The notes under the pieces are model-generated. The model made no database searches, was not told the origin of the DNA, and saw only the letters and a list, made by a program, of their open reading frames with translations. Shown here in pieces: positions 1 through 7,870 of a stretch of 64,000 nucleotides of DNA. Every line of letters begins with the position of its first letter. Position 1 is the first letter of the stretch. The stretch lies in assembly GCA_036521075.1 (NCBI GenBank), contig DATDIL010000148.1, positions 1 to 64,000 of the forward strand, read 5' to 3'. Position numbers and translations under genes: made by a program. Origin of the DNA: DAIDKA01 sp036521075. Lineage in GTDB: Bacteria; Pseudomonadota; Gammaproteobacteria; Steroidobacterales; Steroidobacteraceae.

Positions 1-351
1 AGATCCTCGTACCCGCCGTTCAGGCTGGCGCCGGGACCCTCGGGCCGCTCCCGATCGTCGACGCCCGGCTCATGCTTGATGGCATCCGCCCAGGTGGCGG
101 CTATCAGAAACGCCATGACATCGCGCGGCTCAGGCGCGACGCCATTCACCGAGCGCGCGTAGTCCGGGTTCAGGCGCAACAGATCGATGGCGCGGTCGCG
201 CGCTACGAGGTGAAGCTGCCGCCAAGCCACCGCGGCGACCGAAGTCGTTCCAGGCCTGTACTGGCGCCGAGATGCTTGAACCCACGCACGGCAGACCCAA
301 AATGATGGCGGCCCGACCGCAGCGAAAAGCGGCCTTTTCGAGACGCCGCAC
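1..351 (-). pseudogene. S1/P1-type nuclease, 5' part, frameshifted (runs off the left edge)
   Basis: On the minus strand a GTG at 351-349 opens a signal peptide (hydrophobic core, ending APVQA) followed by WNDFG, the usual mature start of bacterial S1/P1 nucleases, whose N-terminal Trp is a zinc ligand. The frame then leaves the family: the homologous text (VAAVAWRQL, then LLRLNPDY, FLIAATWADAIK and GGYED) continues in another frame to the edge. The expected residues between WNDFG and VAAVAW, including a zinc-ligand His, are missing. The break lies at about 235-241 and fits a loss of about 11 bases between short GGTC repeats. S1/P1 enzymes are exported, zinc-dependent nucleases for single-stranded nucleic acid. 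The family call rests on remembered motifs; a sequencing error remains possible, and the 3' part is outside the window. Confidence 0.6.
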
Positions 352-549
352 AAGGGTTTGCGGAACTGTTGTAGCGTCAATTGATGCGCTGCTTTGGTAC
401 TGCGCGCGACTGAAGAATCTCTCGTAAAAACGGTGGCTTGCCATTCTTACTACAACTTAATAGAGAAGATATTGCAGTGCCAAGGCGCTCGTGTAGGCTC
501 TGCATTCCGTGACGCTAGCGTATTTATAATTCCTCAATGGAGACGACTC

Positions 550-735
550 GTGGTTAGCAAACTCGTTCCTGCTCTCGCTTTGATTCTGTTGGCCGGTCCG
601 GTGCTTGCCGCTGATGCGCCTGCCTCTACCACTGCCCCGTCCTCGGACGCGAAGACGACTACGACGCATGCCAAGAAGCACCACAGCAAGAAGAAGAAGG
701 GCTCTTCAACTTCATCTGCTCCGGCGGCGAAGTAA
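550..735 (+). CDS. small exported Lys/His-rich protein, unknown function
   Basis: A 61-residue protein. I chose GTG at 550 because GGAG lies at 539-542, 7 bases upstream, and because the protein then opens with a clean signal peptide (Lys at position 4, a hydrophobic core, cleavage near VLAAD). A longer in-frame start at 394 would put a long non-signal stretch ahead of it. The mature part is low complexity: Ala/Ser/Thr, then a very basic block of His and Lys (AKKHHSKKKKG), then Ser/Ala. No fold is apparent. It is a single gene closed by a strong terminator. The basic tail might bind polyanions or metal, but nothing in the sequence proves this. I do not recognise a family. Confidence 0.6.
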   Translation: MVSKLVPALALILLAGPVLAADAPASTTAPSSDAKTTTTHAKKHHSKKKKGSSTSSAPAAK

Positions 736-762
736 CCAACCGGTCATCGATTCGATCGATGA

Positions 763-790
763 AGAGGCCCGCTTCGGCGGGCCTCTTTTA
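763..790 (+). terminator. intrinsic terminator of the small exported protein gene
   Basis: A perfect stem of about 10 base pairs (arms 763-772 and 777-786) with a TTCG tetraloop at 773-776, running into TTTTA. It starts 28 bases after the stop codon at 735, so it closes that gene on the plus strand. Confidence 0.85.
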
Positions 791-824
791 TTGGGCTCAC
801 GATTGGGCCGTTCCACGCAATGAG

Positions 825-1046
825 TTAACCGGTCGCCGCGAGGCCCTCCTCGGTGTCATTGGGCAGGAGCGCAACCAAGCGACCGTCCAGGGGCAGGGCG
901 GACAACTCCAGGTTGAATCCTGGTCCCTCGCGATGCGGGAAGGCGACCCCGACCTTCGTCCAGCTCTTGGCCTTCTGGCCGGTCGAACCTTCGAACTCCC
1001 GGACGGTAAAGACATTGAAGTACTCCGCAGTGCCAGATTTGTTCAT
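825..1046 (-). CDS. small conserved hypothetical protein (73 aa)
   Basis: A soluble 73-residue protein starting MNKSGTAEYFNVFTVREFEG and continuing with KSWTKVGVAFPH and a NLELSALPLDGRLV segment. I recall this pattern (a short beta-rich protein with a TKVGVAFPH-like stretch) as a small conserved protein of proteobacteria with no assigned function. The start ATG at 1046 is preceded by AGGAAG at good spacing, which supports it over other frames. It has no signal peptide, membrane segment or cysteine motif. It stands alone, convergent with the exported peptide gene. Overlapping reading frames in this GC-rich stretch are shadows. Confidence 0.7.
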   Translation of the reverse strand: MNKSGTAEYFNVFTVREFEGSTGQKAKSWTKVGVAFPHREGPGFNLELSALPLDGRLVALLPNDTEEGLAATG

Positions 1047-1239
1047 GATGGCTTCCTGTTGATCCCGGAAAATCCCGGGCAGTCAGCATGGACGGCGGGT
1101 AAAGATTGCGGCAATGCCGCAAACTGCTGCAAACAGGCAATTTGAACCGCCGCGCACTGCGGGGGAGCCGTTGTAGGATCCGTGGGAACGCCGCGCACAT
1201 GTATCCCGCAATGCGGGACACATGGCTTTCAGTCCGCTA

Positions 1240-1262
1240 GTTCCGGAAGCGCGTTCCGGAAC
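1240..1262 (-). other. perfect stem-loop just downstream of the RRM protein gene
   Basis: A 9-base-pair perfect inverted repeat (GTTCCGGAA / TTCCGGAAC) with a 5-base loop, 6 bases past the stop codon of the RRM gene on the minus strand. No T-run follows on that strand, so it is not a classical intrinsic terminator. It may stabilise the 3' end or assist Rho-dependent termination. A second short dyad (TCCCGCA-a-TGCGGGA) lies at 1204-1218. Confidence 0.5.
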
Positions 1263-1268
1263 GAGGGG

Positions 1269-1610
1269 TCAGTACCGGCCGCCGCCGCCGCCGCCACCGC
1301 CACCACCACTACGGCGCGGGCCGCCGCCGCCGCCACCGCCGCCCGGACCCCGACCACCGCCACCCGGGGGGCGATCCTGGGCTTCATTGACGCGCAGCGC
1401 GCGACCGCCCATTGAATAGCCATTCAGGCCCTGGATGGCACGGGAAGCGTCGGCGTTGCTCATTTCAACAAAAGCAAAGCCGCGCGGACGACCCGTTTCA
1501 CGGTCCATGATTACATTCACGGACTCAACAGTCCCATGTTGCGCAAACAGAGCACGCACCTGGCTCTCGTCAGCGGAAAAGGGCAGATTTCCAACGTAGA
1601 TTTTCGTCAT
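1269..1610 (-). CDS. RRM RNA-binding protein with glycine/arginine-rich tail
   Basis: A 113-residue protein with one RNA-recognition motif: RNP2 is IYVGNL at residues 4-9 and RNP1 is RGFAFVEM at 43-50. Acidic, hydrophobic and aromatic positions sit as in the family. From about residue 80 the tail is almost pure glycine with RGP and PRRS islands, ending GGGRY, like the RGG tails of cyanobacterial and proteobacterial cold-induced RRM proteins. The likely role is RNA binding or chaperoning, perhaps in cold or stress; this is inferred from the family. The ATG at 1610 is chosen because AGGTGAT precedes it and the domain starts at once. The glycine tail is encoded by a repetitive GC-only stretch at about 1271-1372 that is prone to sequencing error. 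Confidence 0.88.
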   Translation of the reverse strand: MTKIYVGNLPFSADESQVRALFAQHGTVESVNVIMDRETGRPRGFAFVEMSNADASRAIQGLNGYSMGGRALRVNEAQDRPPGGGGRGPGGGGGGGGPRRSGGGGGGGGGGRY

Positions 1611-1858
1611 ATCACCTAACTCACAGCTGAACATCAAGGGCGCGCTGTTTGCGAACCGCGGCGACACAATACACGTGTGACCGGGGTCCGCGCCAGTACG
1701 CCCCATTGCAAAATTGGCTGCACAATCCCGCAATTTCCCTGTCCGCAGCCCATGAGTTGACAAGTCTCACGGGCACAGCTGCCCGCCGACGGCCCATGGC
1801 CACGGTGTGGATCGCAGCGGCGCCAGGGTGGGCGCCCGGCTGGCACGGGGCACGCTCG

Positions 1859-2800
1859 TCAGGCCTTAAGAGCGTCCCAGAGCGCCGCCATCTTCTGCCG
1901 CAATTGTGCATCCGGCACGGTGCCATGGGCGGCAGCCATGTTGTCGGCCAGGTGACCGACAGTGGTGGTACCTGGAACGGTGCAGGTGATCGCAGGGTGG
2001 GAGATCACGAACTTCAGGAACAGCTGGCTCCAGCTTGAGATCTGAATGCCCGCGGCCCAGTCCGGGAGGGGTTTGCCGGCCACCTGACCAAATACGCTGG
2101 CGGCTGCCCGGCGACCGCCAAAAGGCGAATTGGCGATGACGGCAATTCCTTTCTGAACTGCCAGCGGCAGCACCGCCTGTGCAGCGTCGCGGTTGGCCAG
2201 CGAGTAATCGACCTGGATGAAGTCCATGGGCAGACGCCGCATGTAATCCATCATCCGACCATGCTCGTTGGGATTGGACGTGGTAATGCCGTAATAGCCG
2301 ATGCGACCGGCTTTTTTCCACTCCCGCAACAGGGGAATCATGGCCTCGACGCCGATCAGGTTATGCACCTGCATCAAATCAATGTGCTGGGTTTTAAGCC
2401 GACGCATCGATTCTTCCATGGAGGCCTCACCCGCTCTTGCATCCCGAGCAATGACTTTTGTTGCCAGGAACAGTCGTTCCCGGTTGCGCAGGCCCGCCAC
2501 CAGATCACCGATGAGTTGCTCCGCCTGGCCGTAAAGCGGCGCCGTGTCGACGACGGCGCCACCTTGCATGGGCAGCTGTTCGAGAACCGCACGGCGTGCC
2601 GCCACCTCATCGGTATCGGTCACGTTGTAGTTGTTGGTGCCGACTCCGATGACCGGAAGCCTCTGTCCCGAGGAGGGGATCGCCTTGGTGAGGGCGCTGC
2701 CCGTACCGGCCGCACGGGCCGTCCGGGAAATGGCCATGCCAGCGCCGACCGCCAGCGCGGCCAGCACTGCCTCCCGGCGGTTCATTCGAGCCTGGGTCAT
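1859..2800 (-). CDS. exported aldo/keto reductase family oxidoreductase
   Basis: A 313-residue aldo/keto reductase. The catalytic tetrad can be placed at Asp85, Tyr90 (VVDTAPLYG), Lys115 (LATKV) and His146 (QVHNL), followed by SNP and SPFGG loops typical of a TIM-barrel reductase. Members reduce aldehydes or ketones with NAD(P)H. The N-terminus reads MNRREAVLAALAVGAG, a Tat-like signal with paired Arg before a hydrophobic stretch and an AxA site near residue 30, so the protein may be exported folded with its cofactor; that is inference. The start at 2800 is preferred because GAAGGG lies 8 bases upstream, against a longer in-frame ATG at 2836. It diverges from glcD, 80 bases away. The substrate is unknown. 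Confidence 0.85.
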   Translation of the reverse strand: MTQARMNRREAVLAALAVGAGMAISRTARAAGTGSALTKAIPSSGQRLPVIGVGTNNYNVTDTDEVAARRAVLEQLPMQGGAVVDTAPLYGQAEQLIGDLVAGLRNRERLFLATKVIARDARAGEASMEESMRRLKTQHIDLMQVHNLIGVEAMIPLLREWKKAGRIGYYGITTSNPNEHGRMMDYMRRLPMDFIQVDYSLANRDAAQAVLPLAVQKGIAVIANSPFGGRRAAASVFGQVAGKPLPDWAAGIQISSWSQLFLKFVISHPAITCTVPGTTTVGHLADNMAAAHGTVPDAQLRQKMAALWDALKA

Positions 2801-2880
2801 CCGGCCATCCCTTCGAGCGCGCGCAGCACGGCGCATCCTACACCCGCTCCCGGGCTTGCTGCCGCCGCGGGCTTTCGGTC

Positions 2881-4383
2881 ATGCTCCGGTCGATGATTTG
2901 CCTACCGCAGCCGGACGCGGCCATTATTGCCCGAAAGGCCGCGATTCTCGCCGCTCTACGGACCATTCTGGGACCGGCCGACGTCATCGATGACGACCTG
3001 CTGGTACGCGCCTACGAAACCGATGCACTGACGGCGTACCGGCAGCGCCCACTGGCCGTGGTGCTGCCGCACGACACCGAGCAGGTCGCCGCCGTGCTGC
3101 GCTTCGCCCACCGGGAGGGCGTCAACATTGTGCCGCGCGGTGCCGGGACTTCGCTATCCGGCGGAGCCGTACCTGCTGCGGACGCCATCGTCGTAGGCCT
3201 GGGTCGCTTCAATCGCATTCTCGAGATCGACTACGTGGATCGGTGCGTGGTTGCCCAGAGCGGCGTGACGAATCTTGCGATCAGCCAGGCGGTTGCCGCC
3301 CGAGGTTTCTACTACGCACCGGATCCTTCCAGCCAGATCGCCTGCACCATCGGCGGTAACGTGGCCGAGAACTCCGGGGGCGTGCACTGCCTGAAGTACG
3401 GCCTCACGACGCACAATGTCCTAGGAATTGAATTGGTCACGCCGCCGGGCGAGGTCGTGCGTCTTGGCGGACAGTATCTGGATGCAGGACAGCTGGATCT
3501 GCTGGGGCTGCTGATAGGGTCAGAGGGCCTGCTGGGTATCGTTACCGAAGTGACGGTGCGCATACTGCCGAAGCCGCAGACGGCGCGCGCGGTCCTGATC
3601 GGCTTCACTACGACCACCGGCGCCAGCGCCTGCGTTGCGGATGTGATCGCGGCCGGCATCATTCCGGCGGGACTTGAGATGATGGATGGCCCGGCGATCC
3701 GTGCGGCCGAGGACTTCGTGCAGGCGGGCTATCCGCTTGATGTCGATGCAATCCTGATTGTCGAACTTGATGGCCCGCAGGCCGAAGTGGACGAACTGAT
3801 CACCCGCGTGCATGCGATCGCCAACCGGCATGGCGCGACGTCCTGCCGGATTTCGGCCGATGAATCCGAGCGCCTGCGCTTCTGGGCCGGTCGCAAGGCG
3901 GCTTTTCCTGCCGTGGGACGCATCAGTGCGGACTATCTGTGCATGGACGGCAGTATTCCCCGCCACCAGCTCGCACCGGTGCTGCAGTCGATTGCGCAAC
4001 TGTCCGTGCGCCACCGCCTGCGCGTGGCCAATGTGTTTCATGCAGGCGATGGCAACCTGCATCCGCTGATCCTGTACGACGCGAATATCCCGGGTGAACT
4101 GGAGCGCGCGGAAGCCTTCGGCGCCGACATCCTCAAGTTGTGCGTGGACGTGGGCGGTGTGCTCACCGGCGAGCATGGGGTGGGCATCGAGAAGCGCGAT
4201 CTGATGACCTACCAGTTCGGCCCGACCGATCTTCAGGTGCAGCATCGGATCAAGCGGGTCTTTGATCCGCAGCTGCGCTTCAATCCCGGCAAGGTGTTTC
4301 CGACTCTGTCCCGCTGCAGCGAGCAGGGTCGCGAGCATGTGCACACGGGTGCCTCGCGGCATGCCGGACTGCCGCGATTCTAG
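2881..4383 (+). CDS. glcD: glycolate oxidase subunit GlcD (FAD-linked)
   Basis: A 500-residue FAD-binding oxidase of the GlcD/D-lactate dehydrogenase family. Visible family features are the FAD loop PRGAGTSLSGGAVP, a second FAD segment CTIGGNVAENSGGVHC, and C-terminal HAGDGNLHP and GEHGVGIEKRDL. GlcD is the catalytic flavin subunit that oxidises glycolate to glyoxylate and passes electrons to the membrane through GlcE and GlcF. It is first in a tight glcD-glcE-glcF set (12-base gap, then a 1-base overlap). No clear ribosome site precedes ATG 2881 or the in-frame ATG 2893, so the exact start is open. D-lactate dehydrogenase activity is the alternative, but the adjoining glcE and glcF favour glycolate. 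Confidence 0.93.
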   Translation: MLRSMICLPQPDAAIIARKAAILAALRTILGPADVIDDDLLVRAYETDALTAYRQRPLAVVLPHDTEQVAAVLRFAHREGVNIVPRGAGTSLSGGAVPAADAIVVGLGRFNRILEIDYVDRCVVAQSGVTNLAISQAVAARGFYYAPDPSSQIACTIGGNVAENSGGVHCLKYGLTTHNVLGIELVTPPGEVVRLGGQYLDAGQLDLLGLLIGSEGLLGIVTEVTVRILPKPQTARAVLIGFTTTTGASACVADVIAAGIIPAGLEMMDGPAIRAAEDFVQAGYPLDVDAILIVELDGPQAEVDELITRVHAIANRHGATSCRISADESERLRFWAGRKAAFPAVGRISADYLCMDGSIPRHQLAPVLQSIAQLSVRHRLRVANVFHAGDGNLHPLILYDANIPGELERAEAFGADILKLCVDVGGVLTGEHGVGIEKRDLMTYQFGPTDLQVQHRIKRVFDPQLRFNPGKVFPTLSRCSEQGREHVHTGASRHAGLPRF

Positions 4384-4395
4384 TGGGCGACCGGC

Positions 4396-5520
4396 GTGAA
4401 TGAGCAGCGCGTGGGTCTGCGCCCCGGCAACGAGGCTGAGCTGGTGGAGCTGCTGCGCCAGCCGGGTCCGGCCTTTGAACTCGTTGCCGGTGGCACCAAG
4501 CGTGGCGTCGGCCGGCCGGTGGATGCCGCGATCCTGGATCTATCGGCGCTGCGTGGCATCGTGGATTATCAACCCGGTGAGCTGGTGCTGACGGCCCGTC
4601 CGGCGACCGCGCTTGCGGAGATTGAGGCGTTGCTCACGCTGCAGCGCCAGCGGCTCGCGTTTGAACCCCCGGCCGCGACCCTTCGGGAGGTGACGGGCGC
4701 CCAGACTCTGGGTGGCGTGCTGATGGCAAACAGTTCCGGCTCCCGCCGCGTGACCGCGGGATCTGCGCGCGATCATTTTATCGGCCTGCGTGCCGTGAAC
4801 GGACGCGGCGAGGCTTTCGTCGGTGGCGGACGCGTTGTCAAGAATGTCACCGGCTTCGACCTTCCCAAGGCGCTGGCCGGGTCCTGGGGAACACTGGCCG
4901 TATTGACCGAAATCACGGTACGACTGGTCCCGGCGGCCGAATTCGAGCGCACGCTGTTGCTGGCAGCCACCGGTGCGGAGGCTGCCGTCACACTGTGTGC
5001 GCAGGCGCTAGGTTCGATGTTCGAGGTGTCCTCGGCCGCCTTCGTACCCGGGCGCGGCGTGGGGCTGCGTCTGGAAGGGCTGGCCACCTCGGTGGAGTCC
5101 CGGGTGGCCGGATTGCTGAGGACCTTGAGTCGGTCGCCCGTTGCGGTGCTGGATGGCGCGGATTCCGCAACCTTCTGGCAGCACCTCGGCGCGGCCACGG
5201 CACTGGCGCGCTTCCCGGTGATCTGGCGACTGTCGGTGCCGCCGCGGCAGGCCGCACGCATCCTCCATGAAATCGAACCGGAGGATTATCAGCTGGACTG
5301 GGGTGGTGGACTGATCTGGATCGGCGCGCAGCAGGTTGAGGTACGTCGCGTCCGTGGCGCGCTGCGCGGCGGCCATGCCACGTTGGTCCGGGCGCCCCTG
5401 GCCGAGCGTCGCATCAGCAGCGTGTTTGAGCCGCAAGCACCCGGCATCGCGGCCATCGCCGCGCGCTTCAAGGCTGCATTTGATCCGCAAAATCGCCTGA
5501 ACCCCGGGCGGATGAACTGA
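4396..5520 (+). CDS. glcE: glycolate oxidase subunit GlcE (FAD-binding)
   Basis: A 374-residue protein with the FAD-binding type-4 fold of GlcE: VAGGTKRGVGRPVDA, then DYQPGELVLTARPATAL near residues 55-70, VTGAQTLGGVLMANSSG, and a C-terminal NRLNPGRMN like that of GlcD. It works as the second flavin-fold subunit of the glycolate oxidase complex. The start is GTG at 4396, 12 bases after glcD stops; an ATG at 4400 is out of frame. Its stop codon overlaps the glcF start by one base, which indicates coupled translation. Confidence 0.92.
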   Translation: MNEQRVGLRPGNEAELVELLRQPGPAFELVAGGTKRGVGRPVDAAILDLSALRGIVDYQPGELVLTARPATALAEIEALLTLQRQRLAFEPPAATLREVTGAQTLGGVLMANSSGSRRVTAGSARDHFIGLRAVNGRGEAFVGGGRVVKNVTGFDLPKALAGSWGTLAVLTEITVRLVPAAEFERTLLLAATGAEAAVTLCAQALGSMFEVSSAAFVPGRGVGLRLEGLATSVESRVAGLLRTLSRSPVAVLDGADSATFWQHLGAATALARFPVIWRLSVPPRQAARILHEIEPEDYQLDWGGGLIWIGAQQVEVRRVRGALRGGHATLVRAPLAERRISSVFEPQAPGIAAIAARFKAAFDPQNRLNPGRMN

Positions 5521-6809
5521 TGCAGACGCAATTTGACGCCACCGCCCTGCGCGATCCGGACACGGCCGAGGCGGAAAAGGTGCTGCGTAAGTGCGTGCAT
5601 TGCGGGTTCTGCACGGCGACCTGTCCCACCTACGTGCTGCTGGGCGATGAACTTGACAGTCCACGAGGGCGCATCTACTTGATCAAGGACATGCTGGAGC
5701 AGGCACGCCCTGCGACCGCGGCGGTCGTGCGCCATCTGGATCGGTGTCTGTCCTGCCTGGGTTGCATGACCACCTGTCCGTCCGGGGTGCATTATCAGCA
5801 CCTCATCGATCACGCGCGCGCACATGTGGAACGCACCTACCGCAGGCCGCTGGGGGAAAGATGGTTACGTGCGGCACTGGCGAAGATTCTGCCATTCCCG
5901 GCGCGCCTGCGCGTGGCACTCGGGCTTGCGAGGCGGGTGCCGCAGCGACTGCGCAGATCCGCGGCGCTTGCGCCCCCGCTGCGTGCCATGTTGGACCTGG
6001 CGGCGGTGCACGTGGCCACCCCGCGTGGCGCACTACCGTTGGCGCCGAAACCGAACCTCCCGCGCGGTCGGGTCGCGCTGCTGCTCGGATGTGCGCAGGG
6101 CGTACTGACGCCGCAGACGCACGCCGCCTCACAGCGAGTGTTGAGTCGCGCAGGCTGGGAGGTAGTACCGATACCGGGTTGTTGTGGAGCCTTGACACAT
6201 CATCTGGGCCGGCGCGAAGAGGCGGAGGGCTTTGCCGCGCGACTGATCGACGCTGTGCGTGTTGCCAGTGCAGCGGGCGAGTTTGCTGCGATCGTGGTCA
6301 ACGCTTCCGGATGCGGCACGCAGTTGAAGGACTATGGATTCATGCTCCGCAACCATCCGCGACTGGCAGCGGCTGCCGCCCGCTTCAGTGATCTGGCGCG
6401 CGATATCACCGAGGTACTGGCGCTGTCGCCGCTGCCGGTGCAGCCACTGTCGCAACGGCCCGTGGTCGCCTATCACTCCGCCTGCTCGATGCAACATGGT
6501 CAAAAACTGGATGCGCTGCCACGGCGCCTGTTGCGTGAGGCCGGGTTCGAGCTGCGCGAGATCGGTGAGGGCCACTTGTGCTGCGGGTCCGCCGGCAGCT
6601 ACAACATCCTGCAGCCGCAGATCGCCTCGCAGCTGCGGGATCGTAAGCTTGCGAACATCGAGCGCACCGGCGCGGGTGTGGTTGCGACCGGTAATGTGGG
6701 CTGCATCATGCAACTGCGATCGGGCAGTTCAATGCCGGTGGTCCACACCGTCGAATTGCTCGACTGGGCCTGTGGCGGTCCGCCCCCGACGCTGTTGCCC
6801 AGCGGCTAG
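5520..6809 (+). CDS. glcF: glycolate oxidase iron-sulfur subunit GlcF
   Basis: A 429-residue iron-sulfur protein. Two ferredoxin-type cluster motifs lie in the first 100 residues (CVHCGFCTATCP and CLSCLGCMTTCP), each able to hold a [4Fe-4S] cluster. Two CCG domains follow (GCCGALTHHLGR near 220 and LCCGSAGSYN near 360). GlcF carries electrons from the flavin subunits to the membrane quinone pool. The ATG at 5520 overlaps the glcE stop (TGATG). The 3' end overlaps the convergent MBL hydrolase gene by 4 bases, so no terminator separates them. No glcC regulator or glycolate permease lies nearby. Confidence 0.93.
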   Translation: MQTQFDATALRDPDTAEAEKVLRKCVHCGFCTATCPTYVLLGDELDSPRGRIYLIKDMLEQARPATAAVVRHLDRCLSCLGCMTTCPSGVHYQHLIDHARAHVERTYRRPLGERWLRAALAKILPFPARLRVALGLARRVPQRLRRSAALAPPLRAMLDLAAVHVATPRGALPLAPKPNLPRGRVALLLGCAQGVLTPQTHAASQRVLSRAGWEVVPIPGCCGALTHHLGRREEAEGFAARLIDAVRVASAAGEFAAIVVNASGCGTQLKDYGFMLRNHPRLAAAAARFSDLARDITEVLALSPLPVQPLSQRPVVAYHSACSMQHGQKLDALPRRLLREAGFELREIGEGHLCCGSAGSYNILQPQIASQLRDRKLANIERTGAGVVATGNVGCIMQLRSGSSMPVVHTVELLDWACGGPPPTLLPSG

Positions 6810-7870
6810 TTCAGCCTCTGGTAGCGTGTGACGCGGTTCTCGATCCGCCGTTCCATTTGGCCGCTGCTGGTGAGGTACTCCAGATGCGCGAGCGCCTCCC
6901 CCATCGCCAGGAACAGGTGAAAGCCGCGCTGTTGCCGACGGTACAGAAAGGGCAGGCACTGGAAGGCCGTCAGCGGCGTACGGCACGCCGCGAATAATTT
7001 CGCAAATTGCCGCTCATGGTGTTGGCGAATCTCGGTGGCCCGGGCGGCCAGCCCGACGAACGGTCGTCCGTGCGAGGGCAGCACCAGCGTTGTGGCGTGC
7101 AGCGTGCAGAGCCGTTCGAGGGACTGCAGGTAAGTCGCCAGCGGGTTCGGGTCAGGGGTCAGCGGCGTCAGTCCGATATTCGGTGAGATGGTGGGTAGCA
7201 CCTGATCCCCGGCAATCAGCACCGGGCTCGGTTGCGCGGCATACAGACACAGGTGCCCGTGGGCATGACCGCCGGTTTCGAGCCAGCGCCATTCGCGTGA
7301 GCCAATTTGCGTCAGATCATTGTCAACGATGAGCGGGCCCGCCGCCGGCACGCCGTCCACCGAGTCCCGATAGCCCTTCGAGCCGAGGCTGGCGGCGATC
7401 TCTTCAATGGGTTCCACGCCGTGACCCGCAAAAAAGGCCATGCGTTCGGCCAGGGTCTGAGCGCTCGGCTCGATGAGCAGCATGCGCAGCAGATCGAGAG
7501 TCGCCGTCGAACTGCATACCGGCACCGCGAAACGCCGCTGCAACCAGGCGGCGAGGCCGGCGTGATCCGGATGCAGGTGCGTGAGCAGAATGCGGGTCAG
7601 TGGCCGGTGAACCAGCACGGTTTGGAACAGTTTGTCCCAGATTGCGCGCGCGGCATCGGTGGCCATGCCGGTATCGACCAGCGCATACCCGCCCGGCTCC
7701 TCCAGCAACCACAGATTGATATGGTCCAGGGAAATCGGTAGCGGCATGCGCAGCCACCACAACCCCTCCTGCACCGGCAGCATCTGGCCCGGCTGTGGAA
7801 CCGGAAGATCGGGGTAGCCGAGTGTCTCAATCTCACCCGAGGGCAGGGTATCACCGTCGGGCGAAATCAT
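6806..7870 (-). CDS. MBL-fold metallo-hydrolase
   Basis: A 354-residue metallo-beta-lactamase-fold protein. The zinc motif HLHPDH is at residues 98-103, followed by GGHAHGHLCLY, an AGDQVLP loop with the bridging Asp, and LPSHGRPF. This is the glyoxalase II-like hydrolase layout with a C-terminal extension, as in a group near the LACTB2-type hydrolases; the substrate is unknown. There is no signal peptide, so it is probably cytosolic. Its ATG at 7870 overlaps the stop of the upstream cation transporter gene (ATGA), so the two are translated together, though no functional link is evident. Confidence 0.85.
   Translation of the reverse strand: MISPDGDTLPSGEIETLGYPDLPVPQPGQMLPVQEGLWWLRMPLPISLDHINLWLLEEPGGYALVDTGMATDAARAIWDKLFQTVLVHRPLTRILLTHLHPDHAGLAAWLQRRFAVPVCSSTATLDLLRMLLIEPSAQTLAERMAFFAGHGVEPIEEIAASLGSKGYRDSVDGVPAAGPLIVDNDLTQIGSREWRWLETGGHAHGHLCLYAAQPSPVLIAGDQVLPTISPNIGLTPLTPDPNPLATYLQSLERLCTLHATTLVLPSHGRPFVGLAARATEIRQHHERQFAKLFAACRTPLTAFQCLPFLYRRQQRGFHLFLAMGEALAHLEYLTSSGQMERRIENRVTRYQRLN

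Noticed and set aside
1271..1372. Proline- or alanine-rich frames on the plus strand and a possible GC repeat array
   Set aside because: It is the reverse of glycine codons in the RRM protein tail, not an independent repeat or gene.
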